Assembly (NCBI GenBank): GCA_964462525.1
Contig: CAYWWY010000004.1
Span: 184,835 to 248,834 of the forward strand
DNA from: CAYWWY01 sp964462525
GTDB lineage: Bacteria > Thermotogota > Thermotogae > MWEM01
Direction: 5' to 3'
DNA: 64,000 nucleotides
Both the position numbers and the translations under genes were made by a program. This document shows, piece after piece, positions 35,631-44,658 of this stretch (its first letter is position 1; each line of letters starts with the position of its first letter). The notes below the pieces were generated by a model. The model was not told the origin of the DNA. It ran no database searches and was given only the letters and a program-made list of their open reading frames with translations.

Positions 35631-36353
35631 GTGCTGCCCAGAGAAAAACTGGAGATTTATGGTCCCGGATCGCTAACCAACGAAGAATTGATGGCTGTGC
35701 TCCTGCGCACCGGATCGAAAGAACACGATGTCTTTTCCCTTTCGTCCACCCTTTTTCGGGATCATGGGCAATCTCTGTTCAAAATCCGAAAACGGACACT
35801 GATGGAGTTGATGACGTACAACGGAATGGGAAAGGTAAAAAGTATTACAATTCAAGCGGCCTTAGAATTAGGAATCCGGATGTATCGCGAATTGGCTGCG
35901 CAGAAGGTTCAAGTTCGGGTACCAGGCGATGTCTTTATTCTGTGCACCGATATGGTCTTTCTGGATCAGGAATTGGTTCGTGTTGTATCGCTCAACACGA
36001 AATCCATGGTAATCGGAATCGACGATGTTACCATCGGAACCACCAACGCATCCCTGGTTCATCCACGGGAGGTCTTTCGAAAAGCCATAGGCCATAACGC
36101 AACGTCCATTATCTTGGCCCATAATCACCCGTCAGGGGATCCAAAACCCAGCCCACAGGATCAAGAAATTACTCAAAAGATCCGTGAATCTGGTGAAATA
36201 TTGGGAATCCCATTAACCGATCATATCATTATGGGTGGGTCCCGGTATTTTAGTTTCACCCTGGGAACAGTCTTTGAAGAAAAGGAGGTTCAATGGGATG
36301 AGCGAGCAGGATCGGCAATTGCAGAAGCTGCTTCAGATCAAAAAAGGGATTGA
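35631..36353 (+). CDS. radC: RadC-family JAB/MPN protein
   Basis: A 240-residue RadC protein. N-terminal helix-hairpin-helix region (YGPGSLTNEELMAVLLRTG) is followed by a JAB1/MPN metalloprotease-like domain with HNHPSGDPKPSPQD near residue 164. GTG 35631 follows the maf stop directly, with GGGAG inside the maf end, so the two are coupled. RadC's cellular role is unsettled despite its DNA-repair name. The TPR-like gene starts 56 bases inside its 3' end. Confidence 0.9.
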   Translation: MLPREKLEIYGPGSLTNEELMAVLLRTGSKEHDVFSLSSTLFRDHGQSLFKIRKRTLMELMTYNGMGKVKSITIQAALELGIRMYRELAAQKVQVRVPGDVFILCTDMVFLDQELVRVVSLNTKSMVIGIDDVTIGTTNASLVHPREVFRKAIGHNATSIILAHNHPSGDPKPSPQDQEITQKIRESGEILGIPLTDHIIMGGSRYFSFTLGTVFEEKEVQWDERAGSAIAEAASDQKRD

Positions 36354-37611
36354 GTTGGATTTGGAAAAACAAGGAAAGCTTAAAAAGAAACCAGGTGATG
36401 GCTCCGGTCCACGAACCCGATTGAGCTTGTCTGAAGATATAAAGCGAAGACTGGGCGAAAAGAAGGGCTTGGCAACCGGTATAGAGACCATTTTTATCCT
36501 GAGCGACTTGGACGAGTTTCATGCCGCCAATCCCGATATTGAACTGATTCAGTATCTGCGCGCGGAAAAAGATCGGATATCCAATCCCTTGCATCGGCAG
36601 AATATAGAAGGACTTATTTCCCTTCTGGAAAGACAGACAAAAAAAGCACAGGAAATCTTCCAAACTGCGCTCAAATTCGATCGCTCTGACTATGTCACCT
36701 TCAATTACCTCGAAACCCGCTTATTCGATCAACAATTGACCCAAGAAATGGTGGCTCAGTTTTTCAAAGACTTTCCCAGCTCCCCCTATCCTTTGTTGCT
36801 CATCCAAGAGTTTTTGGTCTTTCATCTTTCTTCAGCCGAATCAGTTCGAAAATGGCTGGACATTTTACAAAAAGCCTTTCCTCAGGAGCAATACCAATTG
36901 TTTGATAATATGTGGAATTTCCGGATTAAAGACATGTATAGCCAAGCGATGGCTATGTATCGAACAAATCACTTTAAGGAATTTCACTCCATCTGTATTG
37001 GATCGGCAACCATGCTCGATAAAGAATTGGGTAACCCTCAACTTGCTTCGGACATGCTTAAGAAACGGAAAGACTATCCTTGCGCCCGTCTCTTTGACGC
37101 TTTTTATTCTCGACAGTTTCGACAAAACCAACGCGTTCCCATCGCTTATTGCCCTTTCGGACTCTACATATACTGCAAACAATTGGCTCTCGAAAAAAAC
37201 TACAAAAGGATCATGCGTGTGGGGCAAAAACTTCTGGAAATCCGGGAACCCTATGGATTTGTTTTAAAAGGAGTGGCCCTTTTGAACCAAGGCAACACAG
37301 AAGAAGCCAAACATGTATGGTACGAACTGCTAAAGATCTTCGAAACGCTGATATTCCTGATCTTCCCTCGATCTACAACAGATTATAAAGGATTGGGACT
37401 CTCCTCTGCCGACCAACCAACCATGATTACCCGATACGAAGCGGCTCTGGAGTTCGATCGTTTCTCCGAGTTCATCGACTCGATCATGGAAAAGTTCGGC
37501 GATTTTGAGTTTTTCCTTTTTCCCTATGAAGAATACCGGGTTTTCTTTGGACACCGAAAATGCTCTCGCGCCTATGATCTTGCCGATATCATGAAAGGGG
37601 GGGATGTGTAA
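36298..37611 (+). CDS. TPR-like helical protein of unknown function
   Basis: A 437-residue soluble, almost entirely helical protein with tetratricopeptide-like spacing, for example NIEGLISLLERQTKKAQEIF and FVLKGVALLNQGNTEEAKHVW. The first 60 residues are charged and rich in Lys and Gln (coiled-coil-like). I cannot name a family. ATG 36298 lies nine bases after AAAGGAGG, within radC. Its TAATG junction with the NadC-like gene indicates coupled translation. A scaffold role is only a guess. Confidence 0.55.
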   Translation: MSEQDRQLQKLLQIKKGIELDLEKQGKLKKKPGDGSGPRTRLSLSEDIKRRLGEKKGLATGIETIFILSDLDEFHAANPDIELIQYLRAEKDRISNPLHRQNIEGLISLLERQTKKAQEIFQTALKFDRSDYVTFNYLETRLFDQQLTQEMVAQFFKDFPSSPYPLLLIQEFLVFHLSSAESVRKWLDILQKAFPQEQYQLFDNMWNFRIKDMYSQAMAMYRTNHFKEFHSICIGSATMLDKELGNPQLASDMLKKRKDYPCARLFDAFYSRQFRQNQRVPIAYCPFGLYIYCKQLALEKNYKRIMRVGQKLLEIREPYGFVLKGVALLNQGNTEEAKHVWYELLKIFETLIFLIFPRSTTDYKGLGLSSADQPTMITRYEAALEFDRFSEFIDSIMEKFGDFEFFLFPYEEYRVFFGHRKCSRAYDLADIMKGGDV

Positions 37612-38432
37612 TGCGCCCTGATCGGCCAATGGAGCTTCTCTGGCCTTTGGGTTCGACATCGTTACGAGCAAAAAACGAATCTCCCATAGTAATCACGGGA
37701 AAGGCCTACCTTGATGAAATATGCGGGGAGATGGGTTTTGACTTGGATTTCCCGTTCGAAGGCGGTGATTTTGTGGCCAATGAACGGGAATTACTTCGCA
37801 TTACAGGAGATCTGAACCGGGTTCTTTTTTTTCGAGAGAGTCTGCTGCCAGCCTTTTGCGAGATGCTCGGTATCGCGACAGCCCTATACAGGATGAAGGA
37901 AGTATGCAAACGGATCAATCCTTCCATATTGCTTATTATCCGTAGTCCGGACGCTGTTTTTGCCAATACCACATTGCTTCAACAAGCCATAGAAGACACG
38001 GGAAGCATCTATTGGCCGAGCACCATTTGCGACGGAATCGTCCATATGGAAGTATGGAAAGAAATGGGTCATATTGATAAAACCATTGATCTGTATCGTC
38101 GTTCTTTGATTCCCAATTTAAAATTATTAGTAGAATGCAACAATCTCTCAGATGCCATAACCGCTATGAAATCCGGAGCGGAAGGAATTGTGCTCAAAGG
38201 GGTTCGCGCAGAAATTGCTGCCGATATCGCCCGCGGTCTTCGAGAACGGTTTAAGAAGAGCTACATCGAATACTGTGGTTCTCTGGATAGCAACAATATC
38301 GAAGGCTTTGCTCATGCGGGCCTGGATGCGCTGGGAATTATCGAGTTATCCAAACTTCGAAGTCCGGTTTCCTTAGACCTTGCCTTCCTATCCAATCAGG
38401 AGGGCTCAGAGCAAGATGAATCATCCTCATGA
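37611..38432 (+). CDS. NadC-like phosphoribosyltransferase-fold protein lacking key residues
   Basis: A 273-residue protein resembling the C-terminal barrel of quinolinate phosphoribosyltransferase (NadC). The order of segments matches: a LGIATALYRM block like the NadC LSGIAT helix, VECNNLSDAITAMKSGAEGIVL like the EV-x-L-x-EA strand, and IEYCGSLDSNNIEGFAHAGLDALGI like the EASGGI-x-L-N block. The substrate-binding RKT segment is replaced by LIIRSPDA and the GG-x-x-NHR segment is absent, so NAD synthesis is unlikely. ATG 37611 overlaps the preceding stop. It sits next to tsaB. Assignment is from pattern memory, not a search. Confidence 0.5.
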   Translation: MRPDRPMELLWPLGSTSLRAKNESPIVITGKAYLDEICGEMGFDLDFPFEGGDFVANERELLRITGDLNRVLFFRESLLPAFCEMLGIATALYRMKEVCKRINPSILLIIRSPDAVFANTTLLQQAIEDTGSIYWPSTICDGIVHMEVWKEMGHIDKTIDLYRRSLIPNLKLLVECNNLSDAITAMKSGAEGIVLKGVRAEIAADIARGLRERFKKSYIEYCGSLDSNNIEGFAHAGLDALGIIELSKLRSPVSLDLAFLSNQEGSEQDESSS

Positions 38433-39114
38433 TTCGGTTTACGAGCGAGTCACAGTTGTTTTGGACGCATCCTCTTCTCGCTACTTGATCGGATTATGCG
38501 CGCATACAACCAAGATCAATCAGAGCATGGCTTTGGACCCTTCTTTGGTCAAAGGGGAAGATCTATTGCATATTGTTCAATTGATGTTATCTACCGTAAA
38601 TGCACACCCGAAGGCGATCAAACTATGGATCACCACTAGAGGACCCGGGTCCTTTACGGGATTGCGAGTGGTGATGAGCGCGCTAAAATCGATCGGAGCG
38701 GTATGGGCCTGTCCGATTGTCAGTATTCCCACTTTGTATGCGCTCGCATCAATCACAGACCTCGCCGACGGATCCCCGGTTGTAATGAAGGCGAGAAAAG
38801 GCTTGTATTATCTCTATCGGAAAGGAGATCCCGCTATGGATTATCAGACTGTAACGCTTCCTGAGGTGATGGATCAAACCCGCAACAGCCCAGTGATTGG
38901 TTGGGAGGGGAGGATCCCTCAATCCATAGACGACCGAAAAAGCGCAGTTCGGAGCATCCAGCTGACAGCAGATCATCTGATGGATCTTGGACTGGGTTGC
39001 TTCTCAAAGAATACCTTTCTGTCTGACGTCTATACTCTCATCCCGGACTACGCGGGCGCTTCTGTCGCTGAAATTCGCCATCGAAATTCCAAAAGGGTAG
39101 GGGGGCAATCATGA
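38416..39114 (+). CDS. tsaB: TsaB, t6A37 tRNA-modification subunit
   Basis: A 232-residue member of the TsaB/TsaD/ASKHA family, partner of TsaD and TsaE in making threonylcarbamoyl-adenosine at position 37 of ANN-decoding tRNAs. The hallmark TRGPGSFTGLRVVMSALKSI is broken up near residues 75-94 and is intact. The N-terminal VVLDASSSRY replaces the usual LaIDTS opening. ATG 38416 was chosen because the upstream frame overlaps the previous gene without a ribosome site. It overlaps the Asp23-like gene by four bases. Confidence 0.88.
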   Translation: MNHPHDSVYERVTVVLDASSSRYLIGLCAHTTKINQSMALDPSLVKGEDLLHIVQLMLSTVNAHPKAIKLWITTRGPGSFTGLRVVMSALKSIGAVWACPIVSIPTLYALASITDLADGSPVVMKARKGLYYLYRKGDPAMDYQTVTLPEVMDQTRNSPVIGWEGRIPQSIDDRKSAVRSIQLTADHLMDLGLGCFSKNTFLSDVYTLIPDYAGASVAEIRHRNSKRVGGQS

Positions 39115-39443
39115 AAATCATTACTCCTTTGGGTGAGATTCAAATCAGTTTCAATGTTCTTAAAAGCCTTATATATCAAGCGCTCATAGAAAGCTACGGA
39201 TTGGTTCGCATGGATGATGTCAATATCATCACGAAATACCTTGGCGGAGATGATAAAGGGATTCGCGTTCGGGAAGAAGAAGATGGTTTAGCAATTGATG
39301 TTTTTCCCGTAGTTTCGTATGGGATGAAGATTGATCAAATCGCCATCAACGCCCAAGAAAATATCAGTTATAAACTTCTTGAAATGCTTGGTGTTGAACC
39401 GAAAGAGGTAAACGTCCATTTTCTGGGTATCAAGATCGACTAA
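39111..39443 (+). CDS. Asp23/Gls24-like protein
   Basis: A 110-residue small protein of the Asp23/Gls24 (DUF322) type, usually encoded directly upstream of FakA. The DVFPVVSYGMKIDQIAINAQ segment is the conserved core. Function is loosely tied to envelope stress or homeostasis. ATG 39111 follows GGGGGGCAATC and overlaps tsaB by four bases. Confidence 0.72.
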   Translation: MKIITPLGEIQISFNVLKSLIYQALIESYGLVRMDDVNIITKYLGGDDKGIRVREEEDGLAIDVFPVVSYGMKIDQIAINAQENISYKLLEMLGVEPKEVNVHFLGIKID

Positions 39444-39458
39444 ACTCGAGGTGTTCAT

Positions 39459-41150
39459 ATGGAAGAATTGAAAACCATCAACGGTGCCTTTTTAAAGAGC
39501 GCCTTCAAGAAGGCCACCGAAAACCTCATTAACCATAAAGATGAAATCAATGCGTTGAATGTTTTCCCCGTTCCCGATGGCGACACAGGCTCTAATATGA
39601 CAGCGTGCATGATGGAAGCGTGCAGAGAACTGGATCTGGTTAAATTCGAATCAGTTAAAAACGTTGCCGACGCGATCAAAACAGGGACATTGATGGGCGC
39701 GCGAGGAAACTCGGGTGTGATTCTATCCCAAATTTTCAGTGGGTTTTGTGAGGTGATCTCCAAAGAAAAGCAGATTGACCTTCCTTTATTCAGCGAAGCA
39801 TTGAAACGAGCCAACCACATCGCCAAGAGCGCGGTAATCAAACCGGTGCGAGGGACAATTCTTACGCTAATCGAAGATATTTCTCAATACATGGAAAAGA
39901 ACATGGATCAATATCCGCATTTCCTCCCCTTCTTGGAGGCCATGAATCGACGGTCTTTTCTTGTCGTGAAGCGAACCCAAGAGATGATGCCCAAACTCAA
40001 ACAGGCTGGTGTAGTCGATGCGGGCGCCAAAGGGTTGGCATACATCTTTGAGGGAATGTATCGATTTGCCACGGGTGAGACCAAGGTATCGATCAGCGCG
40101 GATGTTTCCCTTCCTTCCCAAGGCGCTGTCATCATGGAAGAAGATCTCACCTATCAGTACTGCACCGAATTTATGCTCAAGCTCTTCCCGGGTGTGGAAA
40201 ATGGGTATATTCAGAACCTGAAAGCCTCCTTCGAGGATTTGGGGGATTCAATTGTGGTTGTTCATGATGGAAACCTGCTCCGTGGACATATCCACACCGA
40301 TCATCCCGGACTCATCGTTGAAATGTCTCTTGAATTGGGAGAACTTGGGATGCTGAAAGTGGACAATATGAAAGAACAACACCAAAACGTGATCATGGAG
40401 CAGGAAGCGCAAAGGAAAGAACCCCATCAATTGACGAGTCCTTCGGTATCTGATCGATCCGTTTCAACCGAGCAAGAAACGAAAAGCATCGCTTTCGTGG
40501 CTGTTTCTCCCGGCGAAGGAATTGCAGAAATTTTCCGAGAAATGAATGTGGATCAGATTGTGAATGGGGGACAAACCATGAACCCAAGCACTTCCGATAT
40601 TTTTACGGCCATTCACAATACCCATGCCCAGCACACCATTATCCTTCCCAACAACCCCAATGTGGTTTTGGCCGCAGAAAGCGCCGCCAATATGGCTTCG
40701 GAAGAAGGAATGGCCACTACCGTTCTTCCAACCAATTCCATCCAGGAAGGAATCGCTTGCTTGATCGCTTATGTGGAGACTCGTTCTTTGGAAGAGAATA
40801 TCACTGCGATGCGAGAGGCACGGAAAGAGGTTCTTTCTTTGTTTGTGACCAAAGCAATTCGCGATTCGGTAATTGAAGGCTACAAGATTGTTCAAGGGGA
40901 TTTCCTCTTTTTTGAAGGCAAACACCTAATCTTACATAACAGAGACTTATTCGAAACTGTGATAAAAGGCCTTGAATCCTGTCAGGCCAATGATTACGAA
41001 GTGATGACCCTTTTTTATGGGGATGAAGTGACTGAAGACGAAAGCAAACGAGTGGTAGAGATCGCAAAGGAACTTTTCCCTAACTTGGAAGTTTCGCTTT
41101 ATCATGGCGGCCAACCGCATTATCCGTTCTTTATATCGCTGGAGAAATAA
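39459..41150 (+). CDS. fakA: Dihydroxyacetone-kinase-like fatty acid kinase subunit
   Basis: A 563-residue FakA-type protein. The N-terminal DhaL domain (about 1-200) carries the Mg-ATP motif FPVPDGDTGSNM and MGARGNSGVILSQ. The C-terminal half includes the EDLTYQYCTEFML domain and a DegV-related region with VNGGQTMNPSTSD. FakA phosphorylates fatty acids bound by FakB carriers for phospholipid synthesis. No fakB/degV gene is in the window. ATG 39459 follows GAGGTGTTCAT. Confidence 0.87.
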   Translation: MEELKTINGAFLKSAFKKATENLINHKDEINALNVFPVPDGDTGSNMTACMMEACRELDLVKFESVKNVADAIKTGTLMGARGNSGVILSQIFSGFCEVISKEKQIDLPLFSEALKRANHIAKSAVIKPVRGTILTLIEDISQYMEKNMDQYPHFLPFLEAMNRRSFLVVKRTQEMMPKLKQAGVVDAGAKGLAYIFEGMYRFATGETKVSISADVSLPSQGAVIMEEDLTYQYCTEFMLKLFPGVENGYIQNLKASFEDLGDSIVVVHDGNLLRGHIHTDHPGLIVEMSLELGELGMLKVDNMKEQHQNVIMEQEAQRKEPHQLTSPSVSDRSVSTEQETKSIAFVAVSPGEGIAEIFREMNVDQIVNGGQTMNPSTSDIFTAIHNTHAQHTIILPNNPNVVLAAESAANMASEEGMATTVLPTNSIQEGIACLIAYVETRSLEENITAMREARKEVLSLFVTKAIRDSVIEGYKIVQGDFLFFEGKHLILHNRDLFETVIKGLESCQANDYEVMTLFYGDEVTEDESKRVVEIAKELFPNLEVSLYHGGQPHYPFFISLEK

Positions 41151-41170
41151 TCGATGCAAGGTCCCCGCAC

Positions 41171-41743
41171 ATGACTCGGAAAGAACGGTTGATCCTTTCC
41201 GTTTTGCTTGTTGTAATCATCATTGGGATTGGATTTGCCCTGTATTATGACAAACGCCCGATTCCTGTTTCAAAAGGATATGAGTCAACTTCGAATCCCC
41301 CGGAATCGATCGTTTCTTTCCCCTTAGATCTGAACACTGCTTCCACGCGGGATTTGGAAGCAGTCAAAGGGATCGGCCCTGTGAAAGCCCAAGCCATTGT
41401 TGCCTACCGAGAGCAACAAGGAGGCTTTCGGCGAGTGGAAGACTTGCTGGACGTGAACGGGATCGGTCCGGTCACATACGAGTCGATGAAAGAGTGGGTA
41501 TTTGTAGGAAATTCTGATTTATTTCCGTCTTCAATACCTGTACCCAATGGCAAGGTCAACCTCAATCGAGCTTCTGCCGACGAGTTAATCCGTCTTCCCG
41601 GAATCGGTCCGGTGAAGGCGCAAAGCATTATCGATTACCGGAACCAACACGGTCTTTTTGGATCGATTGATCAGATCTTGGAAGTGAAAGGCATCGGTCC
41701 TGCAACATTGGATTCGCTCAGGAATTTGGTTTCTATAGACTAA
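41171..41743 (+). CDS. Membrane-anchored tandem HhH (ComEA-like) DNA-binding protein
   Basis: A 190-residue protein with one N-terminal membrane segment (about 7-27) and two copies of the ComEA helix-hairpin-helix domain. Copy 1 starts LDLNTASTRDLEAVKGIGP and copy 2 VNLNRASADELIRLPGIGP; each ends with a second GIGP motif. Usual ComEA has one such domain plus SLBB. It should bind double-stranded DNA non-specifically outside the membrane, as in DNA uptake, but no other competence gene is nearby. Confidence 0.85.
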   Translation: MTRKERLILSVLLVVIIIGIGFALYYDKRPIPVSKGYESTSNPPESIVSFPLDLNTASTRDLEAVKGIGPVKAQAIVAYREQQGGFRRVEDLLDVNGIGPVTYESMKEWVFVGNSDLFPSSIPVPNGKVNLNRASADELIRLPGIGPVKAQSIIDYRNQHGLFGSIDQILEVKGIGPATLDSLRNLVSID

Positions 41744-41762
41744 CAACGCAAAAGGAGGAAAC

Positions 41763-42269
41763 ATGATGAGCAAGAATGTCACAAAAGTGGTACTCGTTGT
41801 TATGGTAGTCCTTCTCCTCACTTTTTCTGTTTTTGGGGGAACAGCAAGGTCTGCGGCAGCAAGAACACCCGTAATCGCGTTTATCGATTTTGATCAAGCA
41901 GGCGAACAGTACACAGAGGCCAAAACCCTGCTACAGGAGTATCAGGCGGATGTTGAATACTACAACAGTTTGCTCCGACCCCTCGAAAATGAGCTTATGC
42001 AGATGCAAAGCATGGGAAATGTCGGGAGTGACTTCCAGCTGAAACAGAATGAGTACCTGCTACAAAAACAGCGATACCAGACCCAGCTTCAGAACAAATA
42101 TACGCCTCGATTGGATGCCATCAATGAAAAATTGATCACCTTGGCAAAAGAGTATGCGCAGATAAACGGGATTGATGTGCTAATGACCAATAAGGTTGCT
42201 ATATATGTTGATTTCTCGTACGATGTCACACAGGAGTTCGTAACCTTCGCTAACTCCCGGGCACAATAG
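41763..42269 (+). CDS. Skp/OmpH-like periplasmic chaperone
   Basis: A 168-residue exported protein with a signal peptide (hydrophobic to about residue 26, then SAAARTPVIAFIDFDQAG). The mature part is mostly a coiled coil with Gln/Tyr-rich YLLQKQRYQTQLQNKYTPRL, and the C-terminus returns to the core (INGIDVLMTN...). The layout matches the OmpH/Skp family, which carries outer-membrane proteins through the periplasm. Two ATGs are adjacent; the second at 41766 has better spacing to AAAGGAGG. LptB follows 21 bases later, consistent with outer-membrane assembly. Confidence 0.82.
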   Translation: MMSKNVTKVVLVVMVVLLLTFSVFGGTARSAAARTPVIAFIDFDQAGEQYTEAKTLLQEYQADVEYYNSLLRPLENELMQMQSMGNVGSDFQLKQNEYLLQKQRYQTQLQNKYTPRLDAINEKLITLAKEYAQINGIDVLMTNKVAIYVDFSYDVTQEFVTFANSRAQ

Positions 42270-42290
42270 AGGGATGGATCGGAACAGCTT

Positions 42291-43004
42291 TTGACGCATA
42301 TTCTCAAGTGCTTGGATTTACGAAAAAAATACGGGCGGCGCGAGGTTGTCAAGGGAGCGAATGTAGAGGTCAATTCAGGGGAAATCGTGGGTCTTCTTGG
42401 GCCAAACGGAGCGGGAAAAACCACTATTTTCCGCATGATCCTGGGATTGGTGATCCCTTCTTCGGGTTCCATCCTGTTAGATGATCAAGAGATTACCCAC
42501 ACCCCAATCCATCTGCGGGCGCTGCAAGGGATCACATATCTTCCTCAAGAGCTATCGGTATTCAATGGCGTCCGAGTCGAAGAGAATATCCAAATTGTCC
42601 TGGAAAACCTCAAAGTTCCTCCAAAGCGAATCAAAGAAAAAACTCAAGCCCTTCTTGAAGAGTTCGGCATTTCCAACCTGGCCCGCCAAGGTACAGACAC
42701 TTTGTCGGGCGGAGAGAAAAGACGGTTGGAGTTGGCTCGGATGATGACATTAGATCCCAAATTCATTCTTTTGGATGAACCGTTTAGTGGGATTGATCCC
42801 ATGACAGTCAAAGACATTCAGAAGCTGAGCATTTCTCTTCGAAATCGGGGTATGGGGCTCATAGTCACCGATCACAATATCGAAGACATCCGAAAGATCG
42901 TTGATCGAATCTATGTCATCCATAAAGGAGAAGTCCTCTCCCAAGGTCCTCCTGAGGAAGTATTGAACAATCCATTGGTGATCGAACACTTTCTAGGAGT
43001 ATAG
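42291..43004 (+). CDS. lptB: LPS export ABC ATPase LptB
   Basis: A 237-residue ABC ATPase. Walker A is GPNGAGKT, Q-loop near TYLPQEL, signature TLSGGEKRRLE, Walker B FILLDEPFSGIDP and H-loop VTDHNIEDI. The YLPQE segment, DHN after Walker B, and the overall length are typical of LptB, which powers lipopolysaccharide export to the outer membrane. LptF/G are not in the window. Start is TTG 42291 with a poor ribosome site. Supports a lipopolysaccharide-type outer membrane. Confidence 0.9.
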   Translation: MTHILKCLDLRKKYGRREVVKGANVEVNSGEIVGLLGPNGAGKTTIFRMILGLVIPSSGSILLDDQEITHTPIHLRALQGITYLPQELSVFNGVRVEENIQIVLENLKVPPKRIKEKTQALLEEFGISNLARQGTDTLSGGEKRRLELARMMTLDPKFILLDEPFSGIDPMTVKDIQKLSISLRNRGMGLIVTDHNIEDIRKIVDRIYVIHKGEVLSQGPPEEVLNNPLVIEHFLGV

Positions 43005-43021
43005 CAGTGAAGGAGGTCCAA

Positions 43022-43573
43022 ATGAATATTGCCGTGATCGGTTATTCAGGAGATGCAAAGGCGTCTCCTGTTTTTGAGTTGAGAGACCTGTGTTATGCTC
43101 TTGGAGCATGGATCGGATCAGAAAGACACCGGCTCTGGAGCGGTGGGAGAGATGGGGTGATGGAACTGGTCAGTCAAGCTGCTCAAGATCAAGGAGCGAC
43201 AACAATCGGGGTTTTGCCTTATGATCGTTCTCAACCCGGAATTGACCCAAACCCATGGTTGGATCTTCCCATATTCACAGGTCTTGATTATCAAATGCGG
43301 AGCTTGATCCTGTTACAAAATGCCGAATGTGTGATTTCTGTCGGCGGACAATGCGGAACAGCCTTGGAGATTATTGCTGCATATTCATACAGCAAACCGC
43401 TCTTTTTGATGAAAGGCACAGGAGGATGGACTGATCGAATGGCTTTGATTTTTGCGCACCATACCCAACCTGTCTTTTTAGATCAACGCGCTTTGGCTCC
43501 TGTCTGGATCGCAGACGGGATGGCCGATTTTCAAACCCTGTTTCATAGAGAGTTTCCAAGGAGTCGATCATGA
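43022..43573 (+). CDS. TIGR00725-like LOG/SLOG-fold protein
   Basis: A 183-residue Rossmann-like protein related to the LOG/TIGR00725 family (IAVIGYSGDAK, LWSGGRDGVMELVSQAAQDQG, VISVGGQCGTALEI). The GG-x-GT-type motif in GGQCGTALEI corresponds to the nucleotide-binding loop. Family members may bind nucleotides; activity here is unknown. ATG 43022 follows AAGGAGGTCCAA; a GTG at 43007 contains the ribosome site and is rejected. It overlaps the opine-dehydrogenase-like gene by four bases. Confidence 0.75.
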   Translation: MNIAVIGYSGDAKASPVFELRDLCYALGAWIGSERHRLWSGGRDGVMELVSQAAQDQGATTIGVLPYDRSQPGIDPNPWLDLPIFTGLDYQMRSLILLQNAECVISVGGQCGTALEIIAAYSYSKPLFLMKGTGGWTDRMALIFAHHTQPVFLDQRALAPVWIADGMADFQTLFHREFPRSRS

Positions 43574-44658
43574 AAATCTGTGTGATTGGAGCCGGAAACG
43601 GTGGTCAGGCGCTTGCTGCGTACCTTGCCCTAAAAGGGGAATCCGTTACACTATTCAACCGAAGTCGGAAACGAATCAGCCCGATTATGCGATCCCGGAC
43701 CATTCGTTTGGAAGGGTCCATCTTTGATAGCGCTCAGCTCGATGGAATTACAACCAATCTCGAAGAAGCGGTGCACGGAGCCTCTCTCATCATGGTGGTG
43801 GTCCCGGCCTTTGCCCATCGAGATGTGGCGGAAAAATTGGCCCCGGTTTTGGAAGACGGGCAAGTAGTCCTACTGAATCCCGGACGCACATTCGGAGCAC
43901 TGGAATTTCGAATGATTCTTGAGCAGATGAAGGTGACTAAAGAAATCATCCTTGCTGAAGCCCAAACCTTTGTGTTTGCGTCCAGGGCTTCGAACCCTGG
44001 AGTAGTGAATATTTTTCGAATCAAGAATGCTGTCCCAGTTGCGGCATTGCCCGCCAATCAGAACAAAGCCGTTGCTGATCTTCTTGAACCCATTATGCCT
44101 GAGTTTATTGTCGAAAAAAATACCCTTCATACGAGCCTGAACAATATCGGGGCTGTATTTCACCCTGCAGCGCTCATTTTGAACGCCGGTTGGGTGGAAT
44201 CAACCGCGGGGAAGTTCGAATTTTATCTCGATGGGATTACCCGTTCGGTAGCAAAGGTGTTAGAAGAGATTGACTCGGAACGGTGCCAATTGGCAAAGGC
44301 GTTGGGGTTAGAACCGCAGACAGCCAAATCATGGCTCGACTATGCTTATGATGTGTACGGTTCTAATTTATACGAAGCCATTCATAGCAATACAGGCTAT
44401 CAAGGAATCATGGCCCCCCCAAGTCTTCAAAACCGGTATATCTTGGAAGACGTTCCCATGAGCTTGGTTCCGATTGCCTCGATGGCAAAAGCTTTTGGAA
44501 TCTCTACTCCCACGATTGATTCTATTGTCCAACTGTCCTCGGTTTTGATGCAAACGGATTTTGCCCGCGAGGGCAGGACAATCGAAAAACTCGGCTTAAC
44601 GGGAAGGACGGCGGAAGAAATTCAAACGATTATTGAAGAAGGGATCACCGACTCGTGA
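43570..44658 (+). CDS. NAD(P)-dependent octopine/nopaline-dehydrogenase-family protein
   Basis: A 362-residue dehydrogenase of the octopine/nopaline family. The N-terminal Rossmann domain has GAGNGG at 7-12, with NRS near residue 31 suggesting NADP. The C-terminal helical domain carries NNIGAVFHPAALILNAGW, matching the conserved opine-dehydrogenase catalytic His region. Such enzymes reductively join a keto acid and an amino acid. It is coupled by four-base overlaps to the TIGR00725-like gene before and the cobalamin protein after, so its product or substrate probably passes to the mutase. Substrate unknown. Confidence 0.82.
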   Translation: MKICVIGAGNGGQALAAYLALKGESVTLFNRSRKRISPIMRSRTIRLEGSIFDSAQLDGITTNLEEAVHGASLIMVVVPAFAHRDVAEKLAPVLEDGQVVLLNPGRTFGALEFRMILEQMKVTKEIILAEAQTFVFASRASNPGVVNIFRIKNAVPVAALPANQNKAVADLLEPIMPEFIVEKNTLHTSLNNIGAVFHPAALILNAGWVESTAGKFEFYLDGITRSVAKVLEEIDSERCQLAKALGLEPQTAKSWLDYAYDVYGSNLYEAIHSNTGYQGIMAPPSLQNRYILEDVPMSLVPIASMAKAFGISTPTIDSIVQLSSVLMQTDFAREGRTIEKLGLTGRTAEEIQTIIEEGITDS

